From: an uncultured Porphyromonadaceae bacterium
Lineage (GTDB): Bacteria > Bacteroidota > Bacteroidia > Bacteroidales > Muribaculaceae
DNA: 50,411 nt
Direction: 5' to 3'
Assembly (NCBI GenBank): GCA_947175295.1
Contig: CAMWMK010000015.1
Coordinates: 1 to 50,411, forward strand
Position 1 is the first letter of the stretch. Each line of letters begins with the position of its first letter. The position numbers were made by a program, and so were the translations under genes. Of this stretch, positions 1 through 7,558 are shown in pieces. The notes below the pieces were generated by a model. That model was not told the DNA's origin and ran no database searches. It saw only the letters and a list, made by a program, of their open reading frames with translations.

Positions 1-364
1 GGACATACTCCTTTATCACCATCTGGGCTATGCGTTCGCCCGGAGTGATGGTGTATGGTTCGTTTGAAAGGTTAATCATGATGATGCCTATATCGCCACG
101 GTAGTCCGCATCGACGGTGCCCGGAGTGTTGACCAGCGACAGGCCGTGCTTCAGTGCGAGGCCGGAGCGGGGACGTATCTGGCACTCATATCCCTGCGGC
201 AGCTGCATGCGCAGGCCTGTAGGGATGAGGCAGCGTTCGAGAGGTCCGAGAGTGATAGGTTCGGTTATGTTGGCGCGTACATCCATTCCAGCTGCGGAGT
301 GGGTTTCATATGCGGGTAGGAGATAGGGAGAGTCATTGATGATCTTTACTTTGATATGTTCCAT
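1..364 (-). CDS. dut: dUTP diphosphatase, 3' end cut off by window edge
   Basis: Hydrolyses dUTP to dUMP and pyrophosphate, keeping uracil out of DNA and feeding thymidylate synthesis; a cytosolic homotrimer in known members. The reverse strand starts at ATG 364-362 (reads [11 protein letters not shown]) and stays open to the window edge, giving about 121 of the usual 145 or so residues. Visible family motifs in order: SAAGMDVRA (motif 1), [10 protein letters not shown] (motif 2), [12 protein letters not shown] (motif 3, with the catalytic Asp and the uracil-discriminating loop) and GERIAQMVI (motif 4). The C-terminal glycine-rich motif 5 lies outside the window. It lies 81 bases downstream of mnmD on the same strand; no clear promoter was seen in that gap, so the two may be co-transcribed. 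Confidence 0.95.
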   Translation of the reverse strand, partial: MEHIKVKIINDSPYLLPAYETHSAAGMDVRANITEPITLGPLERCLIPTGLRMQLPQGYECQIRPRSGLALKHGLSLVNTPGTVDADYRGDIGIIMINLSNEPYTITPGERIAQMVIKEYV

Positions 365-445
365 ATTCGATGATTTTTATTATCTGATATTTTAACAAAG
401 CATACGGGCATACGGTTTCTACTATATCGGCTACCATGTTTCACA

Positions 446-1111
446 TCATATCGGCACTGAAGCCCTCAGTATTTCGCGCTTTCCGCCCGGAGGGCCTGGA
501 AGACGTTCGGTAAGGAATCCTATCTGCTGGAGCATGCGTCGGATGCTTCCTTTGGCGCAGTAGGTAGTGAGAACGGCCCCGGGTCGCATTGCTGCGTATA
601 GCCGTCGGAAGATGGCCTCGTCCCACAATTCAGATTGCTTCTCCGGAGCGAATGCGTCGAAATAGACCACGTCCAGATCTGCGGGGAACTCCATCGTCAG
701 AAGGTCGGCTTCCATCTTCATCAGAGTGAAGCAGGGATTTATACGTGTACACTCGTTCCATGGCGAATGATTGACTTCCGCAAACGCTTCCTGATATTCT
801 TCCGGAATGCCATCCGATATCTGATCAGTTGTCTCCATAGGCAGAGGGTAAAGTTCTGCGGAATAGTATTCAGTCGGTATTCCGGCCTCCATCGCGGCGG
901 AGGCGGTTATAGCGGCGTTCAGTCCCGATCCGAATCCTACTTCGAACACCCTGACCGGTCTATGTCTCTCCGCGGCTTTACGCCATCCCGACTCCAGATA
1001 TACGTGCAGGCTTTCGGCGAGCGCACCCTTCACGGAATGGTAGTGCTCGTCGATATCCGCGCGGTAAAGGGTCGGAGAGCCATCGGCGGTGGTTTCTACG
1101 GTTATGTCCAT
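446..1111 (-). CDS. mnmD: MnmD-type tRNA 5-methylaminomethyl-2-thiouridine methyltransferase
   Basis: A 221-residue SAM-dependent methyltransferase of the MnmC N-terminal (DUF752) family, which methylates the amino group of aminomethyl-uridine at tRNA wobble position 34. It is the stand-alone form without the FAD oxidase domain of enterobacterial MnmC. SAM motif I is FEVGFGSGLNA near residue 55. The family block DVVYFDAFAPEKQSELW is near residue 145, and the C-terminal signature YCAKGSIRRML followed by RLPGPPGGKREILRA closes the protein. The ATG at 1111 is preceded by a spacer with a TAnnTTTG-type -7 element on the minus strand at 1216-1223 (TAATTTTG), but no good -33 element was found. dut lies downstream. 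Housekeeping in character, with no sign of transfer. Confidence 0.9.
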   Translation of the reverse strand: MDITVETTADGSPTLYRADIDEHYHSVKGALAESLHVYLESGWRKAAERHRPVRVFEVGFGSGLNAAITASAAMEAGIPTEYYSAELYPLPMETTDQISDGIPEEYQEAFAEVNHSPWNECTRINPCFTLMKMEADLLTMEFPADLDVVYFDAFAPEKQSELWDEAIFRRLYAAMRPGAVLTTYCAKGSIRRMLQQIGFLTERLPGPPGGKREILRASVPI

Positions 1112-1540
1112 CTGTATGATTTATTTAATTGGGCTTTCATTGATAAAGTTACCTTAAGACTGCGGGGCGGAGGCTGGAAGCCTCCGTTCCATGGGCTACG
1201 CAGTGAAGGGGGATGCAAAATTAATAAAATTCTTTGTGATATGAGGTTTTCTTGGGAAAAAGTATTAACTTTGCGGGAAGTAACCCTAAAAACTTGTAAA
1301 GTATGGCACCGAGACATCCGTCGCTCATTATGAGCAGAGAAGAACTTATTGCAGTCTCCTTATAATTTCGCATACAGAAATTATGGGATGAACTTGACTA
1401 ATGTATGATATTCGGCGTACGCCTCTCTTATGGTGAGTCCGGTATGGTGAGTCCGGGTATTGCTGCATTATATCAGGCAGTCCTGAGAGGCGACAGTAGT
1501 GTTGAGTAAGAAAAAGTATTGATTATTTAGAAAGGAATAT
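1112..1540. other. Intergenic region with a palindrome and small decayed-looking frames
   Basis: No convincing gene. A perfect 7-bp-stem hairpin lies at 1168-1186 (CGGAGGC, TGGAA, GCCTCCG), and its GC-rich palindromic look resembles a dispersed intergenic repeat. On the plus strand a 20-codon frame at 1302-1364 (starts MAPRHPSLIMSREEL) and an 18-codon frame near 1444-1508 are open but short and have no clear ribosome site. A 14-bp unit, TATGGTGAGTCCGG, occurs twice back to back near 1429-1458. These may be remnants of a decayed gene; nothing identifies which. Confidence 0.4.
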
Positions 1541-2008
1541 ATGGATTTATATTTTATGTTTTTTCAGTTTGAGCCTGCTATCAAATTGATTTTCAATATA
1601 AGTTATATACCGAAGCCTGAAGATTTCAAGGAATTGACCCCGGAACTATATCAGGCGATGTATGCTAAAACTCCAGAAGAAGATCTTAAGAGATTGGAAA
1701 ATCAGAAGATTCTTGCGTTTCTTCCCGATGATGCTAAGGTTTATAATAGACTTGTAAATGCCTACGGAGAGGACTTGATGATAGTGGGAGATAAGGAGAT
1801 TTCGGCATTTGAAAGGACTGCGGAAATTATTGACCGATATTGTGAACAAAGCGGACGTAATTTCGAAACCATAACGGATAGACTTGCCTACATGGCCAAA
1901 ACTCTGCCGGATGTCTTTTCCGAGGGCACGCCATATGCTATTCATGGGAAGATACGGAGATCACGGTTAAAGAGTAAGGATTCGAAGGAAGATAACATAG
2001 ATCTCTGA
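1541..2008 (+). CDS. Hypothetical protein, 155 aa
   Basis: I do not recognise this protein. The start at 1541 is supported by AAAGGAA seven bases upstream. The N-terminus is hydrophobic and aromatic (MDLYFMFFQFEPAIKLIF) but too short and irregular for a clear signal peptide. The rest is soluble and mostly helical in character with many charged residues, and the C-terminus is strongly basic then acidic (RRSRLKSKDSKEDNIDL), like a disordered tail. It lies 45 bases before the pseudouridine synthase gene on the same strand and may be co-transcribed. Codon use is more A/T-rich than its neighbours, which is compatible with acquired or poorly conserved DNA. Function unknown. Confidence 0.6.
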   Translation: MDLYFMFFQFEPAIKLIFNISYIPKPEDFKELTPELYQAMYAKTPEEDLKRLENQKILAFLPDDAKVYNRLVNAYGEDLMIVGDKEISAFERTAEIIDRYCEQSGRNFETITDRLAYMAKTLPDVFSEGTPYAIHGKIRRSRLKSKDSKEDNIDL

Positions 2009-2053
2009 GGCAAGGAGAATATATCTCCGAATAAGGTGACTATGCGCTTAATA

Positions 2054-3676
2054 ATGAATAATCCGTTTGAGTATGTGCCGGATGCGGCTTGTGAGGAGGC
2101 TTTCCGAAAGCTGACGCAGAGGATTGAGGCGCTGAAGGGGAGTGACGTAGCGGCTGATGCGGATCTCTGCCGTGAGCTTGCGTCGGGGAAGATGCTCGGT
2201 GTCCTTATCGCTGAGGATGCCGAGGGGGTGCGACATACCCTCTACGCCTTTTCCGGACAGTTGGGCGATTCCGGTTTTCATTATCCCTGGTTCGTCGGTC
2301 CTGTGTTCGACTATCTGCAGACCGACGGTTATTTCAAGACAAAGGAAGCCGATATTTCCCAGCAGAACGTTGAGATAGCGCGTTTTGAGGCTGGAGAACT
2401 GACTCGGGTGATAACCGAGTATGAGCATGCTGAAAAATCACTTGATGTGCAGGTAGCCGACTATAAGGAGAAATGCCGCCTTGCCAAGCTTGAGCGGCAG
2501 GCCAAGAGGGATGCCGGAGTGGCGGATGAAGCGGAATTAGCTGCAATGATCCGTCAGAGTCAGTTTGAGAAGGCTGAGCTGCACAGGCTTAAGAAGAGGA
2601 CAGCGGCCGAACTTGCCCCCTATGCTATTCGGCTTAAGGAGGCTCGGTCGCATCTGGATGCGATGAAAGAGAAGCGGCGTGCGGATTCGGAAGCGTTGCA
2701 GGGGTGGCTCTTCGATAATTTCAGGGTGCTCAATGCCCGTGGCGAATATCGCAGTCTGAGCGAGATATTCGCCACAACTGCGCTTAAGGTTCCACCGTCA
2801 GGGGCCGGGGAATGCTGTGCGCCGAAACTGTTGCAGACAGCGTATCTGCGTGGGCTGACTCCCGTAGCGATGGCCGAATACTGGTATGGCGCACCGAAAG
2901 GAGGGGAAGTGCGCAGGCATGGCGAGCATTATCCTGCATGCCGCGGCAAATGCCTTCCCGTGCTCGGATGGATGTTGCAGGGGCTTGAGATAGAGCCTCC
3001 GCTAAGTGAGGAATGTCGCTCATCGGACACGAAAGAGCCTGCGATTCTGTTTGAAAACCGATGGTTTTGCGTTGTCGATAAGCCGAGCGGAATGCTTTCG
3101 GTGCCTGGAAAAGGATCGGCTGTGTCTGTGCAGCGGTGGCTGGAAGAAAGATACGGAGCGGAGCGGGAGGTAAAGGTAGCTCACCGGCTTGATCAGGATA
3201 CGTCAGGATTACTGTTGGCTGCGTTCGGGCCGGAAGCATTCCGGTTGATGCAGAAGATGTTTGCCATGCGTAAGGTCAAGAAGACTTATGTAGCTGAACT
3301 TGAAGGGGACTTCGAGCTGCGCGGCATAGCTCGGGAAGGACGTATAGAGTTGCCGCTTTCTGCGGATTGGCTTGACCGTCCGCGCCAGCGCGTCGACCTT
3401 GCGGATGGTAAGGAGGCCGTGACGGACTATGAATTCGTAGGTGTCTCGGAAGGGCGGAGCCGGGTACTCTTTCATCCTCTCACCGGGCGCACCCATCAGT
3501 TGCGCGTGCATTCAGCGTCTGAAGTGGGACTTGGAATGCCGATTGCGGGTGACCGCCTGTATGGCAAGCACGGAGGGCATGGAGCCGATAGGCTGATGCT
3601 CCATGCCTATAGGCTTGAATTCACCTTCCCCATAGACGGCAAGAGCTATTCCTTTGAAGCGCCGTTGCCGTTCTAA
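2054..3676 (+). CDS. RluA-family pseudouridine synthase with long N-terminal extension
   Basis: Isomerises uridine to pseudouridine in rRNA or tRNA; the exact target cannot be told. The catalytic domain occupies the C-terminal 210 residues: FCVVDKPSGMLSVPGKG opens it, HRLDQDTSGLLL carries the catalytic Asp, and GRTHQLRVHSASEVGLGMPI closes the conserved core. Ahead of it are about 330 extra residues, with a charged coiled-coil stretch near residues 110-220 rich in Lys, Glu and Arg. That long form is typical of Bacteroidetes homologues, whereas RluA itself is about 220 residues. Three starts are possible in frame: GTG 2036, ATG 2042 and ATG 2054. I chose 2054 because MNNPFEYVP looks like the natural N-terminus, but 2042 is close behind an AAGGTG box and cannot be excluded. 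A hairpin terminator follows at 3717-3745. Confidence 0.88.
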   Translation: MNNPFEYVPDAACEEAFRKLTQRIEALKGSDVAADADLCRELASGKMLGVLIAEDAEGVRHTLYAFSGQLGDSGFHYPWFVGPVFDYLQTDGYFKTKEADISQQNVEIARFEAGELTRVITEYEHAEKSLDVQVADYKEKCRLAKLERQAKRDAGVADEAELAAMIRQSQFEKAELHRLKKRTAAELAPYAIRLKEARSHLDAMKEKRRADSEALQGWLFDNFRVLNARGEYRSLSEIFATTALKVPPSGAGECCAPKLLQTAYLRGLTPVAMAEYWYGAPKGGEVRRHGEHYPACRGKCLPVLGWMLQGLEIEPPLSEECRSSDTKEPAILFENRWFCVVDKPSGMLSVPGKGSAVSVQRWLEERYGAEREVKVAHRLDQDTSGLLLAAFGPEAFRLMQKMFAMRKVKKTYVAELEGDFELRGIAREGRIELPLSADWLDRPRQRVDLADGKEAVTDYEFVGVSEGRSRVLFHPLTGRTHQLRVHSASEVGLGMPIAGDRLYGKHGGHGADRLMLHAYRLEFTFPIDGKSYSFEAPLPF

Positions 3677-3716
3677 GGAATTGTCGCTGATATTCAATGT
3701 TGATGGTAGATATTGT

Positions 3717-3745
3717 GGGGATGAGAGGCTGGACCGCTCATCCCC
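3717..3745 (+). terminator. Intrinsic terminator after the pseudouridine synthase gene
   Basis: Stem GGGGATGAG (3717-3725) pairs with CTCATCCCC (3737-3745) around an 11-base loop, followed by GTTTGATTT. It sits 40 bases after the stop codon of the RluA-family gene. Confidence 0.7.
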
Positions 3746-3815
3746 GTTTGATTTGTAAGCTGTTGGGTTGATTATCGTGTAGTATCGTGATGGTCTGGGT
3801 GGACCATGTTTAGCA

Positions 3816-3858
3816 AAAATTAAAACCGGAGTGGTTCAGGATTCTGAGCCACTCCGGT
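3816..3858 (-). terminator. Strong intrinsic terminator of the minus-strand RNA unit
   Basis: A 15-bp stem with one G-U pair (3825-3839 with 3844-3858) and a four-base loop. Read on the minus strand it is followed by TTTTAATTTTT (3815-3825), a classic U-tract. The plus-strand side has no T-run, so it serves transcription coming from the promoter at 4126-4156. Confidence 0.85.
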
Positions 3859-4120
3859 CAAAGTCTTTCGGGCGTCTCCTGTAGAATCCATTATGCCATA
3901 CGGTCAGAGTTGCGACTGGAAGCCGCAATCTCGGAGGATTCTGCAAGACGGGACGCAGATATGTCGTATTGTTTAAGGGAGAAGAGCCGTCCCATCACTT
4001 TCCGCCGGACGTCAGAACCTGAAGGATTCTGCTGTGGGCCGAATTGCCAAGGTGATGTAATCTCCCTTCGGAAGTCCATGCCGTATGCGAAAGCGTGTAG
4101 TAGACATGAGCAACCGATTG
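3818..4120 (-). ncRNA. Candidate structured RNA (about 300 nt) with own promoter and terminator
   Basis: Between a perfect promoter and a strong terminator lies no credible protein gene. Two short frames overlap out of phase: 4012-4107 (31 codons, starts MSTTRFRIRHGLPKGDYI) and 3891-4079 (62 codons, starts MDFRREITSPWQFG); neither has a clear ribosome site. Complementary segments are many. AAGGGAGA/TCTCCCTT (4061-4068 with 3975-3982) encloses CATCAC/GTGATG (4052-4057 with 3993-3998), which encloses the hairpin 4014-4030. CTTTCG (4088-4093) pairs with 3865-3870 and would close nearly the whole molecule. CATACGG (4081-4087) pairs with 3897-3903, and AGAATCC (3936-3942) with 3883-3889; these two cross and may be a pseudoknot or alternatives. 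RNase P, tmRNA and SRP signatures are not apparent. It may be a 6S-like RNA or one of the orphan Bacteroidales RNA motifs; I cannot decide. The small-protein alternative remains open. Confidence 0.6.
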
Positions 4121-4125
4121 CAATG

Positions 4126-4156
4126 CAAAGTTACGACAAATATTTCAGAAAAACAA
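4126..4156 (-). promoter_or_regulatory. Bacteroidetes-type promoter driving the 300-nt RNA unit
   Basis: On the minus strand, TTG (4156-4154) and TAACTTTG (4133-4126) are separated by exactly 20 bases, matching the TTG-N20-TAnnTTTG consensus of the primary Bacteroidetes sigma factor. The expected transcript start is near 4119. Confidence 0.85.
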
Positions 4157-4184
4157 CCCGTTTTGTGATAATTTTTTTAGGGGA

Positions 4185-4685
4185 TTAGGCGGGGTCTTCG
4201 GCGAGGCCGTCGAAGTCGGGGGGGAGGGGGCCGAAGCGGTGGTTGCGTAGGTCGTCGATCCATTGGAGCCAGTCTTGGTCTTTGGCGGTGTCGGCAAACA
4301 TCTCTTCGATGCTGTCCATGTCGAAGTCGGGGTTGATCCAGGAGTAGCCGCCTCCGGCTTCTGCGTCGGCCTGTATGGCCTCCATTATCTTCCGGTAGTC
4401 TTCGGCATTGTCGATGCGCTGTACGGCGAATCCTTCTCCGAAATTTCGCTGGGTGGTGTCGGCTCCGATTGAGGAGTCGCGGAAGAGGTTGTCGATTTCC
4501 GTCAGTGCGCGGTCGTGGGCCATCAGGTCGGGATTATCGGAGCTGAGGAAATGATCCATCTCGCTGCGGTAGCATGCGGAGTAAAATTCATTGGCGTCGT
4601 CTTCCATGAAGTCGTCGTCGTTGAAGGTGTCGTCGCACACTCCGAGGTATTTGTCGTCGTCGTGGGGTGTGTGGAGCGATTCCCG
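4185..4685 (-). pseudogene. Downstream half of an acidic hypothetical gene, after an in-frame TAG
   Basis: This open frame is in phase with the gene at 4686-4967 and is separated from it by a single TAG codon (4688-4686). Read through, the two make one protein of about 260 residues. The first in-frame start in this half is a GTG at 4640 in the middle of an acidic run (DDDKYLGVCDDTFNDDDF), an unlikely natural N-terminus. The half is very acidic and contains YSWINPDFDMDSIEEMF and DWLQWIDDLRNHRFGPLPPDF. I do not recognise the family. Best reading: one gene broken by a recent nonsense change, since the frame after the stop is otherwise intact; a sequencing error or stop readthrough are the alternatives. 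Confidence 0.6.
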
Positions 4686-4967
4686 CTAGGTGGCGACTCT
4701 TTTCTCGATTTTCTTTTTGTCTGCATAGACGTTTCCTTCGCGGTCTACGCGGCACATGCTGAGTACGGGATTGAGGAAGTCGAAATCGCCGCGCCATCCG
4801 CCGTCGGAGATGTGGAGTTTGCCGGTCCAGCGGCCGTTGAGTTCAAGGTATGGCAGGTCTTCTATGCCCTTTTCAGCGATATGGTCGGTAATGGTCTTGT
4901 ATATGCGCTCTGTAAGATCAGGAGTGTCGAGCGCTGCGTATTTTGCTATAAGCTTAGTGCGTGCCAT
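4686..4967 (-). CDS. Upstream half of hypothetical gene, 93 aa before in-frame TAG
   Basis: Starts at ATG 4967 (MARTKLIAKYAALDTPDL) about 40 bases downstream of a consensus promoter (5005-5035). The sequence is a small mixed alpha/beta-looking segment with DLPYLELNGRWTGKLHISDGGWRGDFDFLNPVLSMCRV and ends KKKIEKRVAT at a TAG. Beyond the stop, the same frame continues open for 166 codons (4185-4685), so this is probably the N-terminal part of a larger protein of about 260 residues. Unknown function; no signal peptide, so cytosolic. It could still be expressed as a truncated protein. Confidence 0.6.
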   Translation of the reverse strand: MARTKLIAKYAALDTPDLTERIYKTITDHIAEKGIEDLPYLELNGRWTGKLHISDGGWRGDFDFLNPVLSMCRVDREGNVYADKKKIEKRVAT

Positions 4968-5004
4968 AGGCAGAGAGATTTTTGTTAGAGAGTGATTTTT
5001 GGCG

Positions 5005-5035
5005 CAAAATTATAAAAATCCGGATAAAAATGCAA
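5005..5035 (-). promoter_or_regulatory. Promoter of the split acidic hypothetical gene
   Basis: Minus strand TTG (5035-5033), 20 bases, TAATTTTG (5012-5005); exact consensus spacing, 38 bases before the ATG at 4967. Confidence 0.8.
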
Positions 5036-5155
5036 AAAATAAATGAAAAAAATCAGAGGGATCTTACGTAAAGACCGAGGAGAAATTATTTCACCTTCGA
5101 CAAACCTGCTGCCGCCGTGATGGGTTATATAAGAATAGAATATATATTGAGATAA

Positions 5156-6100
5156 ATGAATATGGAAAAGAAGATATATCTGGCGGGGGGATGTTTCTGG
5201 GGAACAGACCATCTTTTCTCCCTTGTGGATGGAGTGGTGAAGACAGCGGCCGGGTATGCCAACAGCAAGGTGGCGTATCCTTCCTATGAAGAGGTATGTA
5301 CGGGGCGCACCGGTGCGGCAGAAACCGTCGAGGTGGTGTATGACGACACGAAGGTAGGCCTGACGGACCTGCTTTCGATCTACTTCCGCAGCATCGACCC
5401 GACTACGCTCAACCGCCAGGGCAACGACATCGGAACGCAATACCGTACAGGCATCTACTATACCGATCCGGCCGATCTTCCGGCGATCGAGGCGTTTGTG
5501 GCGGCAGTACAGCGACGCCACACTGAGCCGTTGGCCGTTGAGGTGGGGCCGCTTGTGAATTTCTATCCGGCCGAACTCTACCATCAGGAGTATCTGTATA
5601 AGAATCCGCAGGGGTACTGCCATGTGGATCCGGCTCTTTTCGAGGAGGTAAGAAACCGAAAGGCGCGCAACCTCGACAAGGCTGAGCTGAGGGAACGGCT
5701 CACGCCGTTGCAGTGGGAGGTGACGCAGAACGGGGCTACGGAGCGTCCGTTCATCAACGAATACGACCATGAATTCCGCAAAGGCATATACGTGGATATC
5801 ACCGACGGGACACCACTCTTCGTCTCGTCGCGCAAATACAATTCCGGGTGTGGTTGGCCGGCGTTCTCGCGTCCGATAGATCCGTCGCTGATCACGGAGC
5901 ATACAGACACTTCTTTCGGGCGTGTACGCACTGAGGTGCGTTCCGCATCGAGCGGCGCGCACCTCGGGCACGTCTTCCCCGACGGTCCGCAGGATGACGG
6001 CGGCATGCGCTACTGTATCAATTCGGCATCACTGCGGTTCGTTCCGGCGGAGGATATGGAGGCTGAAGGCTACGGAGGGTATCTGAATCTGGTAGAGTAA
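5156..6100 (+). CDS. msrAB: Bifunctional peptide methionine sulfoxide reductase MsrA/MsrB
   Basis: Repairs oxidised methionine: the MsrA half reduces the S-sulfoxide and the MsrB half the R-sulfoxide, using thioredoxin-type reductants. MsrA occupies residues 1-155 with catalytic GGCFWGT near residue 11 and GYCHVDP at its end. MsrB occupies about 180-310 with [34 protein letters not shown] and the catalytic Cys in [15 protein letters not shown]. The zinc-binding CxxC pairs of some MsrB proteins are absent, as in other fused forms. No signal peptide is visible, so it should act in the cytosol. Start 5156 ([12 protein letters not shown]) or the second Met six bases on. It stands alone and ends in a hairpin terminator at 6115-6144. 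Confidence 0.96.
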   Translation: MNMEKKIYLAGGCFWGTDHLFSLVDGVVKTAAGYANSKVAYPSYEEVCTGRTGAAETVEVVYDDTKVGLTDLLSIYFRSIDPTTLNRQGNDIGTQYRTGIYYTDPADLPAIEAFVAAVQRRHTEPLAVEVGPLVNFYPAELYHQEYLYKNPQGYCHVDPALFEEVRNRKARNLDKAELRERLTPLQWEVTQNGATERPFINEYDHEFRKGIYVDITDGTPLFVSSRKYNSGCGWPAFSRPIDPSLITEHTDTSFGRVRTEVRSASSGAHLGHVFPDGPQDDGGMRYCINSASLRFVPAEDMEAEGYGGYLNLVE

Positions 6101-6114
6101 TGAAAAACTGAGTT

Positions 6115-6144
6115 AAATGGCCTGCGAGTACTCGCGGGCCATTT
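6115..6144 (+). terminator. Terminator after msrAB
   Basis: AAATGGCC/GGCCATTT outer stem continuing into GCGAG/CTCGC around a short loop, 14 bases after the msrAB stop; followed by ACATTTGATAT. The symmetrical A and T flanks could allow function in both directions. Confidence 0.75.
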
Positions 6145-6193
6145 ACATTTGATATATTGCTTAAGTGAAGAGGCGGAGGACTCTGTGATTTGA

Positions 6194-6225
6194 TTTGACT
6201 ATATGGAAAAAAATGTGTAAATTTG
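6194..6225 (+). promoter_or_regulatory. Promoter of the DUF4861/GH2 pair
   Basis: TTTG (6194-6197), 20 bases, TAAATTTG (6218-6225), followed by a leader of about 70 bases to the ATG at 6302. Confidence 0.75.
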
Positions 6226-6301
6226 CGGGGAATTAAGGGATAGAGGAGAGGGGGTAATGATTAAGCGTTGAGATTAAGTGTTAATATAAATTGTTGATAT
6301 C

Positions 6302-7474
6302 ATGAATATTTTGGGCATACGAGGCTTCTCTTTGCCTCTTTTTGCCGTGGCGATAGCTATGGGTTCTTGTTCGCGCGGCGTCACAGTAAGTGTGTATAAT
6401 CCTACACCCACCGCGCGCAACGCGCAGGTTGTGGAGATAGACGCCTCCAAGGTAATCGGCCGCGTAGGAGCCGACTTCAGTGTAAGCGATGCCGACGGCA
6501 ATCCTGTGGTATCTCAGCTTACCTACGACAACAAGATACTGATACAGGGAGATTTCCCCGGGATGGAGACACAGAAGTTCAGGATCAGGAAAAGGGGTAA
6601 GAAAAGGGCTCCCAAGACGGAGGATTACTGCGTGGGGCAGCTGCGTCCCGACCTGCAGGATGACTTCGCCTGGGAGAACGACCGCGGTGGCTACCGTCTT
6701 TACGGCCCTTCCTACCGCGAAAAGGGGGGCAACGTGAGTGGCTACGACATATGGACAAAATCGGTCGATTACCCTGTACTCTCCGTAAGATATGACGACC
6801 ATATGGTGGGATGCGGTTCCTACCATAAGGACCACGGAACCGGTATGGATGTCTATACGGTGGGACGTACGCTTGGAGCCGGCATGAACGCCCTCGTGCT
6901 CCCTTCCGGCGAACTCGCCTATCCCTGCGCTTATAAGGAATGCGACATAATAGAGAACGGACCACTGCGTATGACAGCTAAGATCACCTGCTATCCGGAG
7001 ACTATCGGCGATGACAAGGGGGTAGTGGAGACAAGGCTCATCACGCTCGACAAGGGATCATGGCTCAACAGGACCGAGGTAAGCTACGAAGGACTCTCGC
7101 GGGAGTATCCGATGGTTAACGGAATCGTGATACACAAGCAGAACACCCGTGGATACGTGCTTGACGATGGAAAACGCTACATAGCCTACGGCGACCTTAC
7201 TGACAATCCCGACAACGGCAACGGCATCATATTCATCGGTATAGTAAATCCGTATGAGCCGGAAAGCGTAGACTACCGTCCGCTCGATCCCAAAGTGGGA
7301 GATGCCGTAGGCCACATAATGAGCCATACCTCCTACAAGCCGGGCGACAGGTATGTCTACTACTGGGGCTCGGGCTGGAGCAAAGGGGGAGTGAAGGGTC
7401 TTAAGGCCTGGACCGAATACCTCGGCGATTTCCATGAAGGGCTGCGCAATCCGCTTGAAGTGACTTTGAAGTAA
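6302..7474 (+). CDS. DUF4861 family lipoprotein
   Basis: A 390-residue protein of the DUF4861 family, found next to carbohydrate-active enzymes in Bacteroidetes; its reaction is not established. The N-terminus carries a lipoprotein signal with lipobox-like AMGSC, Cys at about residue 23, so it is predicted to be anchored in a membrane facing the periplasm or surface. Family-like stretches include FAWENDRGGYRLYGP, GYDIWTKSVDYPVL, HKDHGTGMDVYTVGRTLGAG and YYWGSGWSKGG near the C-terminus. It is followed after 84 bases by a GH2 enzyme, and both share the promoter at 6194-6225, so a joint role in glycan breakdown is inferred. The spacer 7475-7558 contains the AT-rich motif AATGCATAATGCATAATTCA. 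Confidence 0.85.
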   Translation: MNILGIRGFSLPLFAVAIAMGSCSRGVTVSVYNPTPTARNAQVVEIDASKVIGRVGADFSVSDADGNPVVSQLTYDNKILIQGDFPGMETQKFRIRKRGKKRAPKTEDYCVGQLRPDLQDDFAWENDRGGYRLYGPSYREKGGNVSGYDIWTKSVDYPVLSVRYDDHMVGCGSYHKDHGTGMDVYTVGRTLGAGMNALVLPSGELAYPCAYKECDIIENGPLRMTAKITCYPETIGDDKGVVETRLITLDKGSWLNRTEVSYEGLSREYPMVNGIVIHKQNTRGYVLDDGKRYIAYGDLTDNPDNGNGIIFIGIVNPYEPESVDYRPLDPKVGDAVGHIMSHTSYKPGDRYVYYWGSGWSKGGVKGLKAWTEYLGDFHEGLRNPLEVTLK

Positions 7475-7558
7475 TGCGGGAAGCAATGCATAATGCATAA
7501 TTCACACTCAGCTGCGTAAAGGCTAAATAAAGGCAAAATTCAAATTAGAGATTCTTAT

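Noticed and set aside
635..1333. 232-codon plus-strand open frame
   Set aside because: Lies opposite mnmD, which has clear family motifs; the plus reading is low in protein-like features and has no ribosome site.
3891..4079. RNase P RNA, tmRNA or SRP RNA identity for the 300-nt RNA unit
   Set aside because: The RNase P CR-I and CR-V cores, a CCA-type tmRNA end with tag frame, and the SRP GGAAG loop region were not recognisable in the expected places.
4985..5971. 328-codon minus-strand frame opposite msrAB
   Set aside because: Arg/His/Leu-rich shadow of msrAB and of the promoter region; no start signal.
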